This document shows, piece by piece, positions 1 to 8,269 of a stretch of 49,911 nt of DNA (position 1 is the stretch's first letter; the number at the start of each line of letters is the position of its first letter). The position numbers and the translations under genes are program-made. The notes under the pieces were generated by a model. The model saw only the letters and a list, made by a program, of their open reading frames with translations. It was not told the DNA's origin and ran no database searches. The stretch is from Noviherbaspirillum soli (GTDB taxonomy: Bacteria > Pseudomonadota > Gammaproteobacteria > Burkholderiales > Burkholderiaceae_D). Location of the stretch: positions 1-49,911 of the forward strand of contig NZ_JACYOX010000039.1 in NCBI RefSeq assembly GCF_015352955.1, written 5' to 3'.

Positions 1-849
1 GCGCTATGGCGGCGCCGACGTACTGTCGTCGAGATTGGTTCTGTCATGAGGTGTCCACTTAACATAGGTGGACACGATCATCCCTATCTGCCCCGGCTGT
101 CACAAGGTGAGTTCGCCAGGCGCTTACGATATGTCGAGCGTAGTCGAGGTCCATGTAACGTCTATCAAACGTCCGGAGTTTTTTCATTGGATGGCATTTT
201 CTAAAACGTCTCCCAGGCGGCAAGTGCCTATTTTCTAAAATATAGCTCTCAAGATCGCGATAAGGCGCAGACAAGTGGCCGTCGTTACTTGCTAACTGCA
301 TTTCGTTCGATTTCTCAAAGATATAATTTACTGCTCGACGTTTGTAACATTTAAATTCCGCCTCGCGTGCTAAAACGGCGATTCTGGGGGTGAAAGGAAG
401 ATAGAAAGACTTTCTGCTATAGCCGCTGGCGTACTGTTACGCACTCTGTCATGCCAACGTATTCATGCACACTTCTAATATCTGCTTCTTACCTCAAGAA
501 AAAGATATTCAAACCACTCTTACCGTGTTTCGCAATCCGGGTGGCTTGACTATCTGACGCATTGCCTTTGACAACTTGATGCGATTCGGAGTGCTTGATT
601 CAGCATGCTGCTGAGCGGCTCGCTAGACAATCTGACTTATTAATGAGTCTCGCATCGCTGACCACGCAGAAAAACATCATCCAACCACTTCTACGATACA
701 GATCGTTTTGCGAATGCCATGATTAGTCCAAAATACAGGGTTTCCCTCTTTAAGTATCGGGCTTGTCAATAGTCTTTTTATGGGATAGTCTCCACCCCAC
801 AAAAAGTCGTTCCTGCAATGTTCACTATCTTTTTGAGGAATTTAGCCCA
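1..849. other. AT-rich stretch without a convincing gene
   Basis: This stretch is visibly AT-richer than the rest of the window. The only ORF of any length (minus strand, 59-301) has no ribosome binding site and no recognisable motif. I see an inverted repeat at 51-75 and two copies of ATTTTCTAAAA near 200 and 232, and nothing else. Together with the H-NS gene that follows, the composition suggests an old island edge or degraded mobile DNA, but this is inference. Confidence 0.5.
51..75. repeat. Perfect 8-bp inverted repeat, 9-nt spacer
   Basis: GTGTCCAC (51-58) and GTGGACAC (68-75) are exact reverse complements around a 9-nt AT-rich spacer. There is no T-run, so a terminator is unlikely. It could be abutted insertion-sequence ends (some IS termini carry TGTCCAC-like sequence), an excision scar, or an operator. 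No transposase is visible in the window. Confidence 0.5.
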
Positions 850-1137
850 ATGGCAACGTTTAAAGAGCTGCAAGATCAAATTGCTAAACTCAAGCAAGAC
901 GCTGAAGAGGTTCGGTCAAAGGAGATTGGCAGTGCAATTGCCCAAATTAAGAGCCTGATGAACGATTACGATATCACTGTCCAAGATATCGAAAGCTCAG
1001 GACGCCGAAAAGGTAGCAAAGCTGTTTCACTCTCTAATGTCCAGTTCAAAGATGAGTCTGGAAACACTTGGTCTGGACGTGGACGGATGCCAGCCTGGCT
1101 GAAAGGCAAGGATAAGGAAAAGTTTAGAGTGAGCTGA
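850..1137 (+). CDS. H-NS family nucleoid-associated protein
   Basis: This 95-residue protein belongs to the H-NS/MvaT-like silencers common in Burkholderiales. They oligomerise through an N-terminal coiled coil and bind AT-rich DNA. Residues 1-45 form a charged helix with heptad-like spacing. The C-terminus carries WSGRGRMPAWL at residues 74-84, the minor-groove-reading motif of the family. The ATG at 850 is preceded by GAGGA with good spacing. An upstream in-frame start at 763 would add 29 residues unlike the family, so I reject it. The gene sits in AT-rich DNA, the usual target of such proteins, which suggests a role in silencing local foreign DNA. Confidence 0.9.
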   Translation: MATFKELQDQIAKLKQDAEEVRSKEIGSAIAQIKSLMNDYDITVQDIESSGRRKGSKAVSLSNVQFKDESGNTWSGRGRMPAWLKGKDKEKFRVS

Positions 1138-1543
1138 CTTTTCAGGTCAAGCCAAACCTACCAACAAGGAATCATGATTTTCCTGCTGCTATCCGCCAGA
1201 GTTTGGTCTAACCTGAGTTCTCCGTAAGGGCACGGCATAGGTTCAGCGCTATACGAAGTGCCGTGTTTGCAGGCATCCATCGTTACTGCGCTTTTGCCAG
1301 GAGCATTGAGCACAATGCTCTCTACTCACGTATTAGAGCGTCGGCAACAGCTATCAATATAAATCGGCGGTTGCTACCATCCGACCTAGTAGCAAGTTTA
1401 CGAATACATGTTTCTTTAAAGACATCGTGAATATCGACGAGCAGCAACGCGATCTACTCTTCCAGAACTGCTGCCACTAGGTGCAATCACGAAGAAGTGA
1501 TTACTCAGCAGTAGAAGACCCTCACTAGCTCCGAAAAAGAAGT

Positions 1544-1566
1544 CCCGCAACCGAAACGGTTGCGGG
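1544..1566. terminator. Orphan stem-loop, 10-bp perfect stem
   Basis: CCCGCAACCG (1544-1553) pairs with CGGTTGCGGG (1557-1566) around an AAA loop. The T-rich tail is better on the minus strand (five T within the next 12 nt) than on the plus strand. No gene ends nearby on either strand. Confidence 0.5.
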
Positions 1567-2021
1567 CTTCCCTGTCTCATCGCTTCCCATTAGGTATGGA
1601 TTTTTGTAGAACCGATATTGAACTCAATAGTCGACCATGTCTACATGCAGTGCAACATGAGTATCAGTACAATTTCATTTTTAAGTTTAAATCACATTCG
1701 CTTCCTTAACATGGATTACTCATTTGCTAATGATTGCAGGGTGGGGATCCACAGGTAGATCTCTTGTGCAGTAGTCCGTGTCAGGGCCTTAGGAGTGCAA
1801 GCATGCTTTGTTTAAATATTGTGCCTCATCCTTGGGTTTGTTTCATCAGCCAGACTTCAACCAGGACATGATTAACCGAAATTTTCGGTGTGATGTACGG
1901 CGTTCAGAAGTCTTTTGCTCATTATTTAAAAAAGCATCCATCTAACGGTAGACAAAACATGCAGTTTATTGCATTATCCACGCACAAAAATCCATATCCA
2001 ATGGGGTAGCTGAGAAGACAG

Positions 2022-2052
2022 AAAACCCGCGGTCGCTGAGATCGCGGGTTTT
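2022..2052. terminator. Bidirectional intrinsic terminator
   Basis: AAAACCCGCG (2022-2031) pairs with CGCGGGTTTT (2043-2052). Flanking A and T runs make it functional-looking on both strands. The nearest gene upstream on plus is the H-NS gene, 0.9 kb away, so it may end an unrecognised transcript. Confidence 0.55.
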
Positions 2053-2185
2053 GCTTTTATGCGGCGGTTTGAAGCCGAATTCGGGACGACATGGCGAGAG
2101 CTAAAATGTTGACATGGACTTGATCCATTGCCAAAGCCTCCGGGCTGATCAAGGCATGCCACATCCTGTTGGAAAGGAATGGACG

Positions 2186-2247
2186 AAAAAAAACCCGCTG
2201 ACCACGTCAGCGGGTAAATCCATCCTTTGAGAGGCTGGAGGAGACAG
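2186..2247 (-). ncRNA. Anti-Shine-Dalgarno small RNA, copy A (about 61 nt)
   Basis: Read on the minus strand, the predicted transcript starts CUGUCUCCUCCAGCC near 2247. A perfect 10-bp terminator stem follows (ACCCGCTGAC 2193-2202 / GTCAGCGGGT 2206-2215, loop CAC) and then eight U. The CUCCUCC stretch mimics the 3' tail of 16S rRNA and could pair with Shine-Dalgarno sequences. There is no ORF. The RNA at 35123-35186 has the same start sequence, the same promoter-to-start distance and the same layout, so the two are paralogous. From memory it resembles the Rfam family called Betaproteobacteria toxic small RNA; that match is not tested here. Confidence 0.75.
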
Positions 2248-2252
2248 GAAGA

Positions 2253-2282
2253 ACTATAAGCAATTTCCTACGCTAAACGAAA
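2253..2282 (-). promoter_or_regulatory. Sigma70-type promoter of small RNA copy A
   Basis: On the minus strand TTTCGT (2277-2282) and TATAGT (2253-2258) are separated by 18 nt. The predicted start is 6 nt downstream at the CUGUCUCC 5' end. The second copy has the same 18-nt spacing and the same 6-nt distance. Confidence 0.65.
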
Positions 2283-2559
2283 TTCCCTGTTTTCATACCA
2301 GTTATTCTGGCGATGAATGACTGTGGCTCAGTTACCTTCTCTCTGCCGGCGCTTTATGCTGTTGCCTTGTGGCTGCCTTTCGGCGATTTCAGTAAAGCTA
2401 CGGCGCAAAAATAAGATGTCTTTCCGAACTGCACGCCGTATTCGATTTTTCGGGCGCATGCATACACTGCGCTCAGGAGTCGGTATCATCGCGGTTCCTG
2501 CGCCTTGCTTCAGCGTGCCGGACGGCCAGCGCGGTTTTTCAATCCACAAATCCAGGACC

Positions 2560-2766
2560 ATGGTGAAAAGACAAAAGGGGCTGACCATTATTCAATTGAT
2601 GGTGCTTCTGCTTATTGCAGGCATCGTCGGGTCGCTGCTATTGAAGATCATCATCGAACATCGCTGCCAGAGCGATCCGTCAGCATCCCTCTGTATCAGG
2701 CATGCAAGCGCCGCAGGGTTGGAAATGCCCGGGCAACTCAGCAGGCAATCAGTTCAATCAGCGTAA
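2560..2766 (+). CDS. Small type IV pilin-like (prepilin leader) protein
   Basis: A 68-residue protein with a short basic leader, MVKRQKG, followed by LTIIQLMVLLLIAGIVGSLL. This is the pattern of a class III prepilin signal cleaved after Gly7 by a PilD-type peptidase. Position +5 of the mature protein is Gln rather than the usual Glu, as in some minor pseudopilins. After the hydrophobic helix only about 35 residues remain, with two Cys, so there is no pilin globular domain. The start is uncertain: AGGA lies only 2 nt before the ATG, and the frame is open further upstream. The 3' end overlaps the convergent phosphoesterase gene by 29 bp. No pilus genes are nearby; it may be a remnant. Confidence 0.5.
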   Translation: MVKRQKGLTIIQLMVLLLIAGIVGSLLLKIIIEHRCQSDPSASLCIRHASAAGLEMPGQLSRQSVQSA

Positions 2767-3877
2767 TTTCGGAAGGCGCGCCAAACCGTTTCGGCGGGCC
2801 CCAGTAACCCGTACCGCGACTGGTGTACACCCAAAGCTCGCCCAGCCTGTGCAGCCCGGCGACGAAAGGCTGCTGCAGCCTGACAAAAAAATTCCACGGC
2901 ATGAACTGGCCGCCATGGGTGTGGCCGGACAATTGCACATCAAAGCCGGCTTCGGCCGCTGCCGGCGCACTGCGGGGTTGGTGCGCCAGCAGCACTCTGA
3001 CCGCCGCGTGGGTTGGTGCGCCGGCGATGGCTGCATGCGGGTCGCTTCGATGCGCAGAGTCGAAATGGCCGGCGCCGTAGTCCGTGACACCGGCGACGAC
3101 CGCCGTCGCGCCCTGGTGCTCCAGCACGACATGGCTGTTGAGCAGGACTTCAATGCCCAGGCGGCGCAACTCGGCAATCCAGGCATGCGCGCCGGAATAA
3201 TACTCATGGTTTCCGGTGACGAAATAGCTTCCGTGGCGGGACACCAGATCCTCCAGCGGCGCGACATGCGGCGCCAGTTCCCTTACGCTGCCATCGACGA
3301 GATCACCGGTGATCGCAACCATATCGGGCTGCTGACGGTTGACTGCCGCGACGATACGCCGCAGATAATCCCGGCGTATCGTCGGCCCGACATGGATATC
3401 GCTGATCTGGACGATCCTGAATCCCTGCAACGCAGGCGGCAAGTTCCTGACCGGAATGCTTACCCGGGTAACCGCGGCAGTACGGCGCGCATTGGAAAAG
3501 CCGAGCAGGGTGATCAGAAAGCCAAGCACCGTAACCGCCAACGCGGATTGGTGGCGCCAGGCAGCCAGGTCCAGCCGTCCCGGCCAGACAAGGTCGGCTG
3601 CGAATGTGCCAAGAAGGGTCAGTTCCCGAATGAATGCCAGGATCAGCAGCGTGGAAGAAAAGCCCATGCCGGCCCATGCCAGCCAGGTGACCAGGCGTGT
3701 CGTCCGGTGCCCGAAGCCGGCCAGCCGGGAAGCCAGCCCGATCCCCATGGGCATGAGCAGCACCGAGTTCAATAGCGCCAAGCCCAGCGCCGCCGACAGC
3801 ACTGGCCACTGGCCGAGTTCGGGCAGCAGGCGCCAGGCGATCAAACCGTGCAGGAACAGCGACAGAAAACGCAGCAT
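2738..3877 (-). CDS. Membrane-anchored metallophosphoesterase (YaeI/YkuE type)
   Basis: A 379-residue calcineurin-like phosphoesterase. The first 135 residues contain about four hydrophobic segments. The catalytic domain follows with the full motif set: DIH at 160-162, GDLVDG at 191-196, GNHE at 222-225, AHQP near 299 and GHTHGGQ at 318-324. These residues bind the two-metal centre. Relatives such as YkuE and YaeI act on membrane phospholipid derivatives, including UDP-diacylglucosamine; the substrate here is unknown. I chose the ATG at 3877; the open frame extends to a TTG at 3934 with no ribosome binding site. The gene stands alone. Confidence 0.85.
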   Translation of the reverse strand: MLRFLSLFLHGLIAWRLLPELGQWPVLSAALGLALLNSVLLMPMGIGLASRLAGFGHRTTRLVTWLAWAGMGFSSTLLILAFIRELTLLGTFAADLVWPGRLDLAAWRHQSALAVTVLGFLITLLGFSNARRTAAVTRVSIPVRNLPPALQGFRIVQISDIHVGPTIRRDYLRRIVAAVNRQQPDMVAITGDLVDGSVRELAPHVAPLEDLVSRHGSYFVTGNHEYYSGAHAWIAELRRLGIEVLLNSHVVLEHQGATAVVAGVTDYGAGHFDSAHRSDPHAAIAGAPTHAAVRVLLAHQPRSAPAAAEAGFDVQLSGHTHGGQFMPWNFFVRLQQPFVAGLHRLGELWVYTSRGTGYWGPPKRFGAPSEITLIELIAC

Positions 3878-3989
3878 CGAACCCAATCGCTTTGATTGAA
3901 ATCTTGCAGATGGGGCGGATGTACGCTGCTGCAAGGCCGGCGCCGGAGCGCATCGCGGGCTACATTCCGTGCCGGGCGCCTGTAAGCGT

Positions 3990-4871
3990 CTATGCCAGGC
4001 TCAAGCGCTGACTGCCTTGCCAGATTGCGCCGGCGGGCAATGTAACAGGCGCCGCGGCGCAGGCAGCCTCGACGCACAGCATGTGTTGCCAGTCCTGGTC
4101 CGGCATGTCCGGCAGGGAGTGGGCCTTGTCGGGGCCCGGATTCCAGACCACGGTGTCGGAAAAGCCCTGCTGGCTGATCTGCAGCGGCGCACGCCCTTGT
4201 TCGATCAATTGCAGGCTGGCAGGCGGCGCCATGTAGACCCGGTCAACTTCGCCCGGAATGGGCAATTGCGCTTCCTGCTGCGTCTTGACGACGCAATGGT
4301 CGGTCGCATCCTGGTAGGACACACCCTGCAGCCCAAGCAGGCGGATGTTGCGGATGTCATCAACCCGCAGATAGGTGTGCAGCGCCGTGCTGAAGGCAAA
4401 CGGCTGGTTGCCGGTGTTGGCAATGGACAAGCGCACTTCCAGGCTGTCCGGCCCCTGAAGCACGGTCACCGTCGCAAGGAAAGGATGCGGCCATTGCGCC
4501 AGGCTGGCCTGGTCGTCGCGCAGGGTCAGGACCAGCGTGTTGGCGTCGTGCTTGACAAGCGTCCACGGCAGGTTGCGGGCAAAGCCATGCTTGACCAGCG
4601 GACCACGATCGGAGAATTGCGGCAGGCAGACCGGGATGCCGCCGCGTATCGCGGCCGCTTTCTCTCCGGCGTGTCTGAGGCCGCCGGTAGTGGCAGACAG
4701 GTAAAGTCGCTCCCGGCCGTCGCTCGCGCGCCAGGACAGCACCTGCGCGCCCTGGGCGGCTATGAATGCCTGGCCTGTGGTATCCGTTGCAAGCCTGATG
4801 CCCGGCAAGCCATCCAGCAGGTCGGGAAATGTAGCGAGGTCGGGGAATGATGGGGGCGGTGCAAGATGCAA
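3990..4871 (-). CDS. D-hexose-6-phosphate mutarotase (YeaD-like)
   Basis: An aldose-1-epimerase-fold protein that interconverts alpha and beta hexose 6-phosphates. RGGIPVCLPQFSDRG (from residue 76) and the catalytic-type His95 in KHGFARNLPW match the YeaD family; ALHTYLRV and GEVDRVY are further family landmarks. I place the start at a TTG (4869-4871) because AGGAG lies 6 nt upstream, giving 293 residues, close to the family length. An in-frame ATG at 4919 would add 16 residues and lacks a Shine-Dalgarno sequence. No sugar genes flank it, so a housekeeping role is likely. Confidence 0.85.
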   Translation of the reverse strand: MHLAPPPSFPDLATFPDLLDGLPGIRLATDTTGQAFIAAQGAQVLSWRASDGRERLYLSATTGGLRHAGEKAAAIRGGIPVCLPQFSDRGPLVKHGFARNLPWTLVKHDANTLVLTLRDDQASLAQWPHPFLATVTVLQGPDSLEVRLSIANTGNQPFAFSTALHTYLRVDDIRNIRLLGLQGVSYQDATDHCVVKTQQEAQLPIPGEVDRVYMAPPASLQLIEQGRAPLQISQQGFSDTVVWNPGPDKAHSLPDMPDQDWQHMLCVEAACAAAPVTLPAGAIWQGSQRLSLA

Positions 4872-5027
4872 TCTCTTCTCCTGAAAATGGGTGCAGGGGC
4901 GCGGTAATGGGCTCTTCATGCCGGGCGCACAGGATAGCAGCCGGCGGCCTGCACTGGTTCTGCGTCGGGGCAAGCAGCCTGCACGCGGCGGCCCCGCCGC
5001 GCAGTGCCGAGTGCGATACTCAGCCCC

Positions 5028-5738
5028 ATGGTCACGGCGACTTTCCATTTTCACGACGAACTCAATGATTTCCTACCGGCGGCGCGCCGCCATCGGGCCT
5101 TCGCCACGCCCTGTGCCCGTGCCGCCACCGCCAAGCACATGATCGAAGCGCTGGGCGTGCCGCATACCGAGGTCGGCCTGGTGCAGATCAACGGGGCCGC
5201 CGCCGGGCTCGACCAGATGCTGCAGGAAGGCGACCGGGTAAGTGTCTTCCCCGGCAGTTTGCCGCCGCCGTCGCCGGTGCTGTTCGTGGCCGATGCCCAT
5301 CTCGGCGGCCTCGCCCGTCTGCTGCGCATGGCTGGCTTCGATACGCTATATGACAATGCCTTTCACGACGCCGAGATCGCGGCCATCTCGGCGCAGCAGC
5401 AGCGCATCGTGCTCACGCGCGACCGCGACCTGTTGATCCGCAAGGAGATCATGCATGGCTGCTATGTCCGTGCGCTCAAGGCGGAGCCGCAGGCGCAGCA
5501 GGTGCTGGCGCGTTATCGCCTGGCGCGGCAGGCCAGGCCTTTCACGCTGTGCCTGCATTGCAATGCGCCCTTGCGCCCGGTTGCCAAGACCGAGGTGGAG
5601 GCGGAACTGCCGCCGCAGGTACGCGCGCTGCATCAGACGTTCCGGCGCTGCGACGTATGCGCCCGCGTCTATTGGAAGGGCAGCCACTGGCAGCGCATGG
5701 ACAGCCTGTTGCGCCGCATCCTCGATCGGCCGGCGTGA
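5028..5738 (+). CDS. Mut7-C RNase domain protein with ubiquitin-like N-terminus
   Basis: A 236-residue two-domain protein. Residues 1-80 look like the ubiquitin-like domain that precedes Mut7-C in bacteria. Residues 85-230 carry the Mut7-C (PIN-like RNase) features: FVADAHLGGLARLLRMAGFDT, spanning 86-106 with a candidate metal-binding Asp, then VLTRDRDLL at 128-136. A zinc ribbon follows, with Cys175/Cys178 and Cys208/Cys211. The family is predicted to cleave RNA, but its substrate is not established. The ATG at 5028 is preferred over a GTG at 5004. The 3' end is 8 bp from the convergent stress-protein gene. Confidence 0.85.
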   Translation: MVTATFHFHDELNDFLPAARRHRAFATPCARAATAKHMIEALGVPHTEVGLVQINGAAAGLDQMLQEGDRVSVFPGSLPPPSPVLFVADAHLGGLARLLRMAGFDTLYDNAFHDAEIAAISAQQQRIVLTRDRDLLIRKEIMHGCYVRALKAEPQAQQVLARYRLARQARPFTLCLHCNAPLRPVAKTEVEAELPPQVRALHQTFRRCDVCARVYWKGSHWQRMDSLLRRILDRPA

Positions 5739-5746
5739 AAACGCCT

Positions 5747-6511
5747 CTAGCGATACAGCAGCGCGGCGATGCGGCCGGCTTCCAGCACCGTGCGCGTCGT
5801 TCCCTGATGCAGCACATCCCTGAACTGAGGATGCACATTCGCGCCCAGCACCAGCAGATCGCTGCCGTGCGCATCGGCCAGCGCAAGCAGCGCATGTCCG
5901 GCATCGACATCCACCGTTTGCTGCACCAGGTCGACGGCGACGGCGTGATGACGCAGATAGAGTGCAATGGCAGCCCCCGGCCCGGTTTCCTGATCCGGCA
6001 CGCCGATAGGGGAGTTGACCACCGCCACCGTGGCCTTGCCTGCCTGATGCAATAGCGGCAAGGCGGCATGCACCGCCCTTGCGGCGATGCGGCTGCCGTT
6101 CCAGGCGACCAGGGGCTGGAACGGCATGCCATGCACATGCGCGCCGAGCGGCGCGATCAGCACCGGGCAGGCGCTGTTTCTGGCAACGAACTCGCAGAAA
6201 TCGACATGCATGGCCGCACCCGGATCATCCGGCGGACGACGGCCGAGCACGATCAGATCGCAGTAGCGTCCGCTGTCGCTCAACGCCGCTGCCAGGTCGC
6301 CTTCCAGCATTCTGGTTGCAAACGAAGCCACGCCGGCGCGCCGCATCGCGCTGCCAAATACCTGCAAGGCTTCCGGCGCCTGCGCGTCGGCACCCGATGC
6401 TGCGCCGATCAGATGGCCGCCCTGCGCGATGGCGACGTCGGCGGCCAGCGCCACCGTTGCCGCCAGCAGAGGCGAATGGTCGAGATAGACGGTGATCACC
6501 TTGTAAGCCAT
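5747..6511 (-). CDS. Tandem universal stress protein (UspA family)
   Basis: A 254-residue protein with two Usp folds, about 1-140 and 150-254. Each has the LIVLG / LLVLG strand; the second shows GANVH followed by HQGTTRTVL, a diverged form of the ATP-binding G-x2-G-x9-G-S/T motif. The ATG at 6511 has GGAG six nt upstream; upstream ATG and TTG codons are poorer. Tandem Usp proteins are typically induced on oxygen limitation or growth arrest. The divergent region to the PfkB gene holds an FNR-like box placed 41.5 nt from a plausible start for this gene. It opens the stress cluster that runs to 10.8 kb. Confidence 0.9.
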   Translation of the reverse strand: MAYKVITVYLDHSPLLAATVALAADVAIAQGGHLIGAASGADAQAPEALQVFGSAMRRAGVASFATRMLEGDLAAALSDSGRYCDLIVLGRRPPDDPGAAMHVDFCEFVARNSACPVLIAPLGAHVHGMPFQPLVAWNGSRIAARAVHAALPLLHQAGKATVAVVNSPIGVPDQETGPGAAIALYLRHHAVAVDLVQQTVDVDAGHALLALADAHGSDLLVLGANVHPQFRDVLHQGTTRTVLEAGRIAALLYR

Positions 6512-6539
6512 CGCATGCTCCATGCCGGGTCGAGATGCC

Positions 6540-6582
6540 AGCCTACGCCTGCGCCGTTGCAAACCGCATTGCGCCGAATCAA
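6540..6582 (-). promoter_or_regulatory. FNR/ANR-like box with -10, USP promoter
   Basis: On the minus strand TTGATTCGGCGCAA (6569-6582) matches TTGAT-N4-ATCAA at the left half completely and the right half as CGCAA, a common degenerate form. TAGGCT (6540-6545) fits a TAnnnT -10 box. The box centre lies about 41.5 nt upstream of the start this -10 predicts, the class II activator position. Inference from pattern only. Confidence 0.5.
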
Positions 6583-6651
6583 GGCCGGCGCTGCTTGCCT
6601 TGCGCGCAACGCGCCTGCATGATGACTGTCTCTCATGCTGTGAGCGATGTC

Positions 6652-7593
6652 ATGCAGCCCAAACTGATTTGCGTAGGGAACACCACTCTGGACAGGGTCT
6701 GGCTGATCGACCGCCTGCCTTCGGGCGGCGGCAAGTTTCCGGCACATGACTATCTGGAACTTGGCGGCGGCATGGCGGCCAATGCCGCCGTGGCCGTTGC
6801 CAGGCTGGGCGGCGCATGCGCCTACTGGGGGCGCGCCGGCGACGACAGCGCGGGCAGGGTGATGCTGGCGGAAATGGCCGCTTATGGCGTGGACGTCAGC
6901 CAGTTCAGGCTGATACCGGATGCCAGGTCATCGGTGTCGGGCATCATGGTCGGTGGCGATGGCGAGCGCATGATCGTCAACTTTCGTGGCGAAGGGCTCG
7001 ATACCGATCCCGGCTGGCTGCCAATGGCGCAGATTCCCGGCTGCGACGCGCTGCATGGCGACGTGCGCTGGCCGGAGGCGGCGGCGCTCTGCTTCGCCGC
7101 GGCACGCATGCATCGCATCCCGACGGTGCTCGATGGCGAGATCGCCAGCGCCGAGGTATTTGGCATGCTGCTGCCGCTGGTGGACCATGCGATCTTCTCG
7201 GAGCCCGGATTGCGCGCCTTTGCCGGCGGCGCAACCGATAGCGACGAGGCGCGCCTGACAGCGCTGCGGCGGGTGCGCAGCCTGGGATGCCGGGTCGCGG
7301 CGGTGACCCGGGGCCGTGAAGGCGTCTTGTGGATCGATGAAGCCGGCGTGCATCGGCAGACCGCCTTTGCGGTGGAGGTGGTCGACACCACCGGCGCCGG
7401 CGATGTATTCCATGGCGCCTATGCGCTGGCCATTGCCGAAGGCAGCATGGTGGATGTGGCAATGCGATTTGCCAGCGCGGTGTCGGCGCTCAAATGCACC
7501 GGCAAGGGCGGTCGGGCCGCGATCCCGACACGGGAACGCACGCTGCAATTCATCAGGGAGCGTGAAGGGGCTGGCCCGGCCCCAGCCCCGTGA
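6652..7593 (+). CDS. PfkB/ribokinase-family carbohydrate kinase
   Basis: A 313-residue kinase. GGGMAANAAVAVARLGG from residue 38 is the first PfkB signature. DTTGAGDVFHGAYA from residue 245 is the second, with catalytic Asp251 and the anion hole. The sugar is not predictable; the family includes ribokinase, fructokinase and minor phosphofructokinases. The start is uncertain: ATGs at 6619, 6622 and 6652 are all weakly supported, and 6652 is where family homology begins. It is divergent from the stress-protein gene and convergent with Hsp20, which suggests stress regulation rather than a catabolic operon. Confidence 0.85.
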   Translation: MQPKLICVGNTTLDRVWLIDRLPSGGGKFPAHDYLELGGGMAANAAVAVARLGGACAYWGRAGDDSAGRVMLAEMAAYGVDVSQFRLIPDARSSVSGIMVGGDGERMIVNFRGEGLDTDPGWLPMAQIPGCDALHGDVRWPEAAALCFAAARMHRIPTVLDGEIASAEVFGMLLPLVDHAIFSEPGLRAFAGGATDSDEARLTALRRVRSLGCRVAAVTRGREGVLWIDEAGVHRQTAFAVEVVDTTGAGDVFHGAYALAIAEGSMVDVAMRFASAVSALKCTGKGGRAAIPTRERTLQFIREREGAGPAPAP

Positions 7594-7621
7594 AGGCATC
7601 TGCCTTCTTCGACGCAGGCTC

Positions 7622-8077
7622 CTAGCTGATGGAAAGCTGCTTGGCGCCGCTGCCGCCGCCACGCTTGGGCAGCGTCAGTTCCAGCACGCCGTTCTCGTAG
7701 CGCGCGTTGGCCTTGGCATCGTCGATGTCGCTGCCCAGCGTGAAGCTGCGCGACTGGCGACCATAGCTGCGCTCGCTGCGCACCACGGTCTCGCCTTCCT
7801 TCTCTTCCTTCTCGGAACGCGACTCGGCGCTGATGGAGACCTGATTGCCTTCAATCGAGACCTTGATGTCTTCCTTTTTCATGCCGGGAATGTCGGCCTT
7901 TACCGTATAGGCTTCCGGCGTTTCCGATACGTCCATCCGTATCGATGGCATGGACTGCCCGCCGCGTCCGAAAGGCTGCATGCCGAACTGTTCGAACAGT
8001 TCCTGCAGGCCGCCGAAGGGACGGTCAAAACGGGTCAGGTCAGTGAAAGGGTCAAAGCGTGTAAGTTTGTTCGCCAT
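7622..8077 (-). CDS. Hsp20/alpha-crystallin small heat shock protein
   Basis: A 151-residue ATP-independent holdase. Residues 1-42 form the variable Phe-rich N-terminus and 45-138 the alpha-crystallin domain, with MDVSETPEAYTVKADIPG, EDIKVSIEGNQVSI and the GVLEL hallmark at 130-134. The C-terminal QLSIS has an I-x-I-like docking motif. GAGGAGA upstream of the ATG at 8077 fixes the start. A sigma70-like promoter lies at 8167-8194 on the minus strand, and an FNR-like box lies further upstream in the shared divergent region. I see no ROSE-type thermometer. Confidence 0.95.
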   Translation of the reverse strand: MANKLTRFDPFTDLTRFDRPFGGLQELFEQFGMQPFGRGGQSMPSIRMDVSETPEAYTVKADIPGMKKEDIKVSIEGNQVSISAESRSEKEEKEGETVVRSERSYGRQSRSFTLGSDIDDAKANARYENGVLELTLPKRGGGSGAKQLSIS

Positions 8078-8166
8078 GATGTTCTCCTCGTTAACGCATG
8101 AAGGGTTTATGTTGAATGCCTCATCCGCCACGGATGGCGGCGCATCAGGTCCGCTGCCTCGTCTCG

Positions 8167-8194
8167 AATATAGGTTCGGCGATGTCAAAATCAA
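8167..8194 (-). promoter_or_regulatory. Predicted hsp20 promoter
   Basis: On the minus strand TTGATT (8189-8194) and TATATT (8167-8172) are 16 nt apart, giving a start near 8160 and a leader of about 80 nt. The FNR-like box centred at 8235.5 would then lie near -75. Confidence 0.45.
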
Positions 8195-8228
8195 TTGATC
8201 TGCATGCGCTCCTGCGGCACTTTTGCGC

Positions 8229-8269
8229 TTGATCTGGCGCAGGCCTCTGCCGCGCCGGCTGGCTATGCT
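8229..8269 (+). promoter_or_regulatory. FNR/ANR-like box with -10, phosphoribosyltransferase promoter
   Basis: TTGATCTGGCGCAG (8229-8242) matches an FNR/ANR half-site followed by the same degenerate CGCAR half seen at 6569-6582. TATGCT (8264-8269) is a TAnnnT -10 box. The predicted start at about 8277 puts the box centre at -41.5, the class II position. The two boxes share 12 of 14 bases. Confidence 0.5.

Larger units (their letters stand above)
1138..2185. other. Long AT-rich intergenic region with orphan hairpins
   Basis: About 1 kb with no supportable protein gene; the minus ORF at 1974-2162 has neither a ribosome binding site nor protein-like composition. It holds two strong stem-loops (1544-1566 and 2022-2052) that terminate no visible gene. 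Unannotated small RNAs could end at them, but I cannot define promoters here as I can for the small RNA that follows. Confidence 0.5.

Noticed and set aside
59-301. 80-residue minus-strand ORF at the left end
   Set aside because: No ribosome binding site, no recognisable motif and poor protein-like composition in AT-rich DNA.
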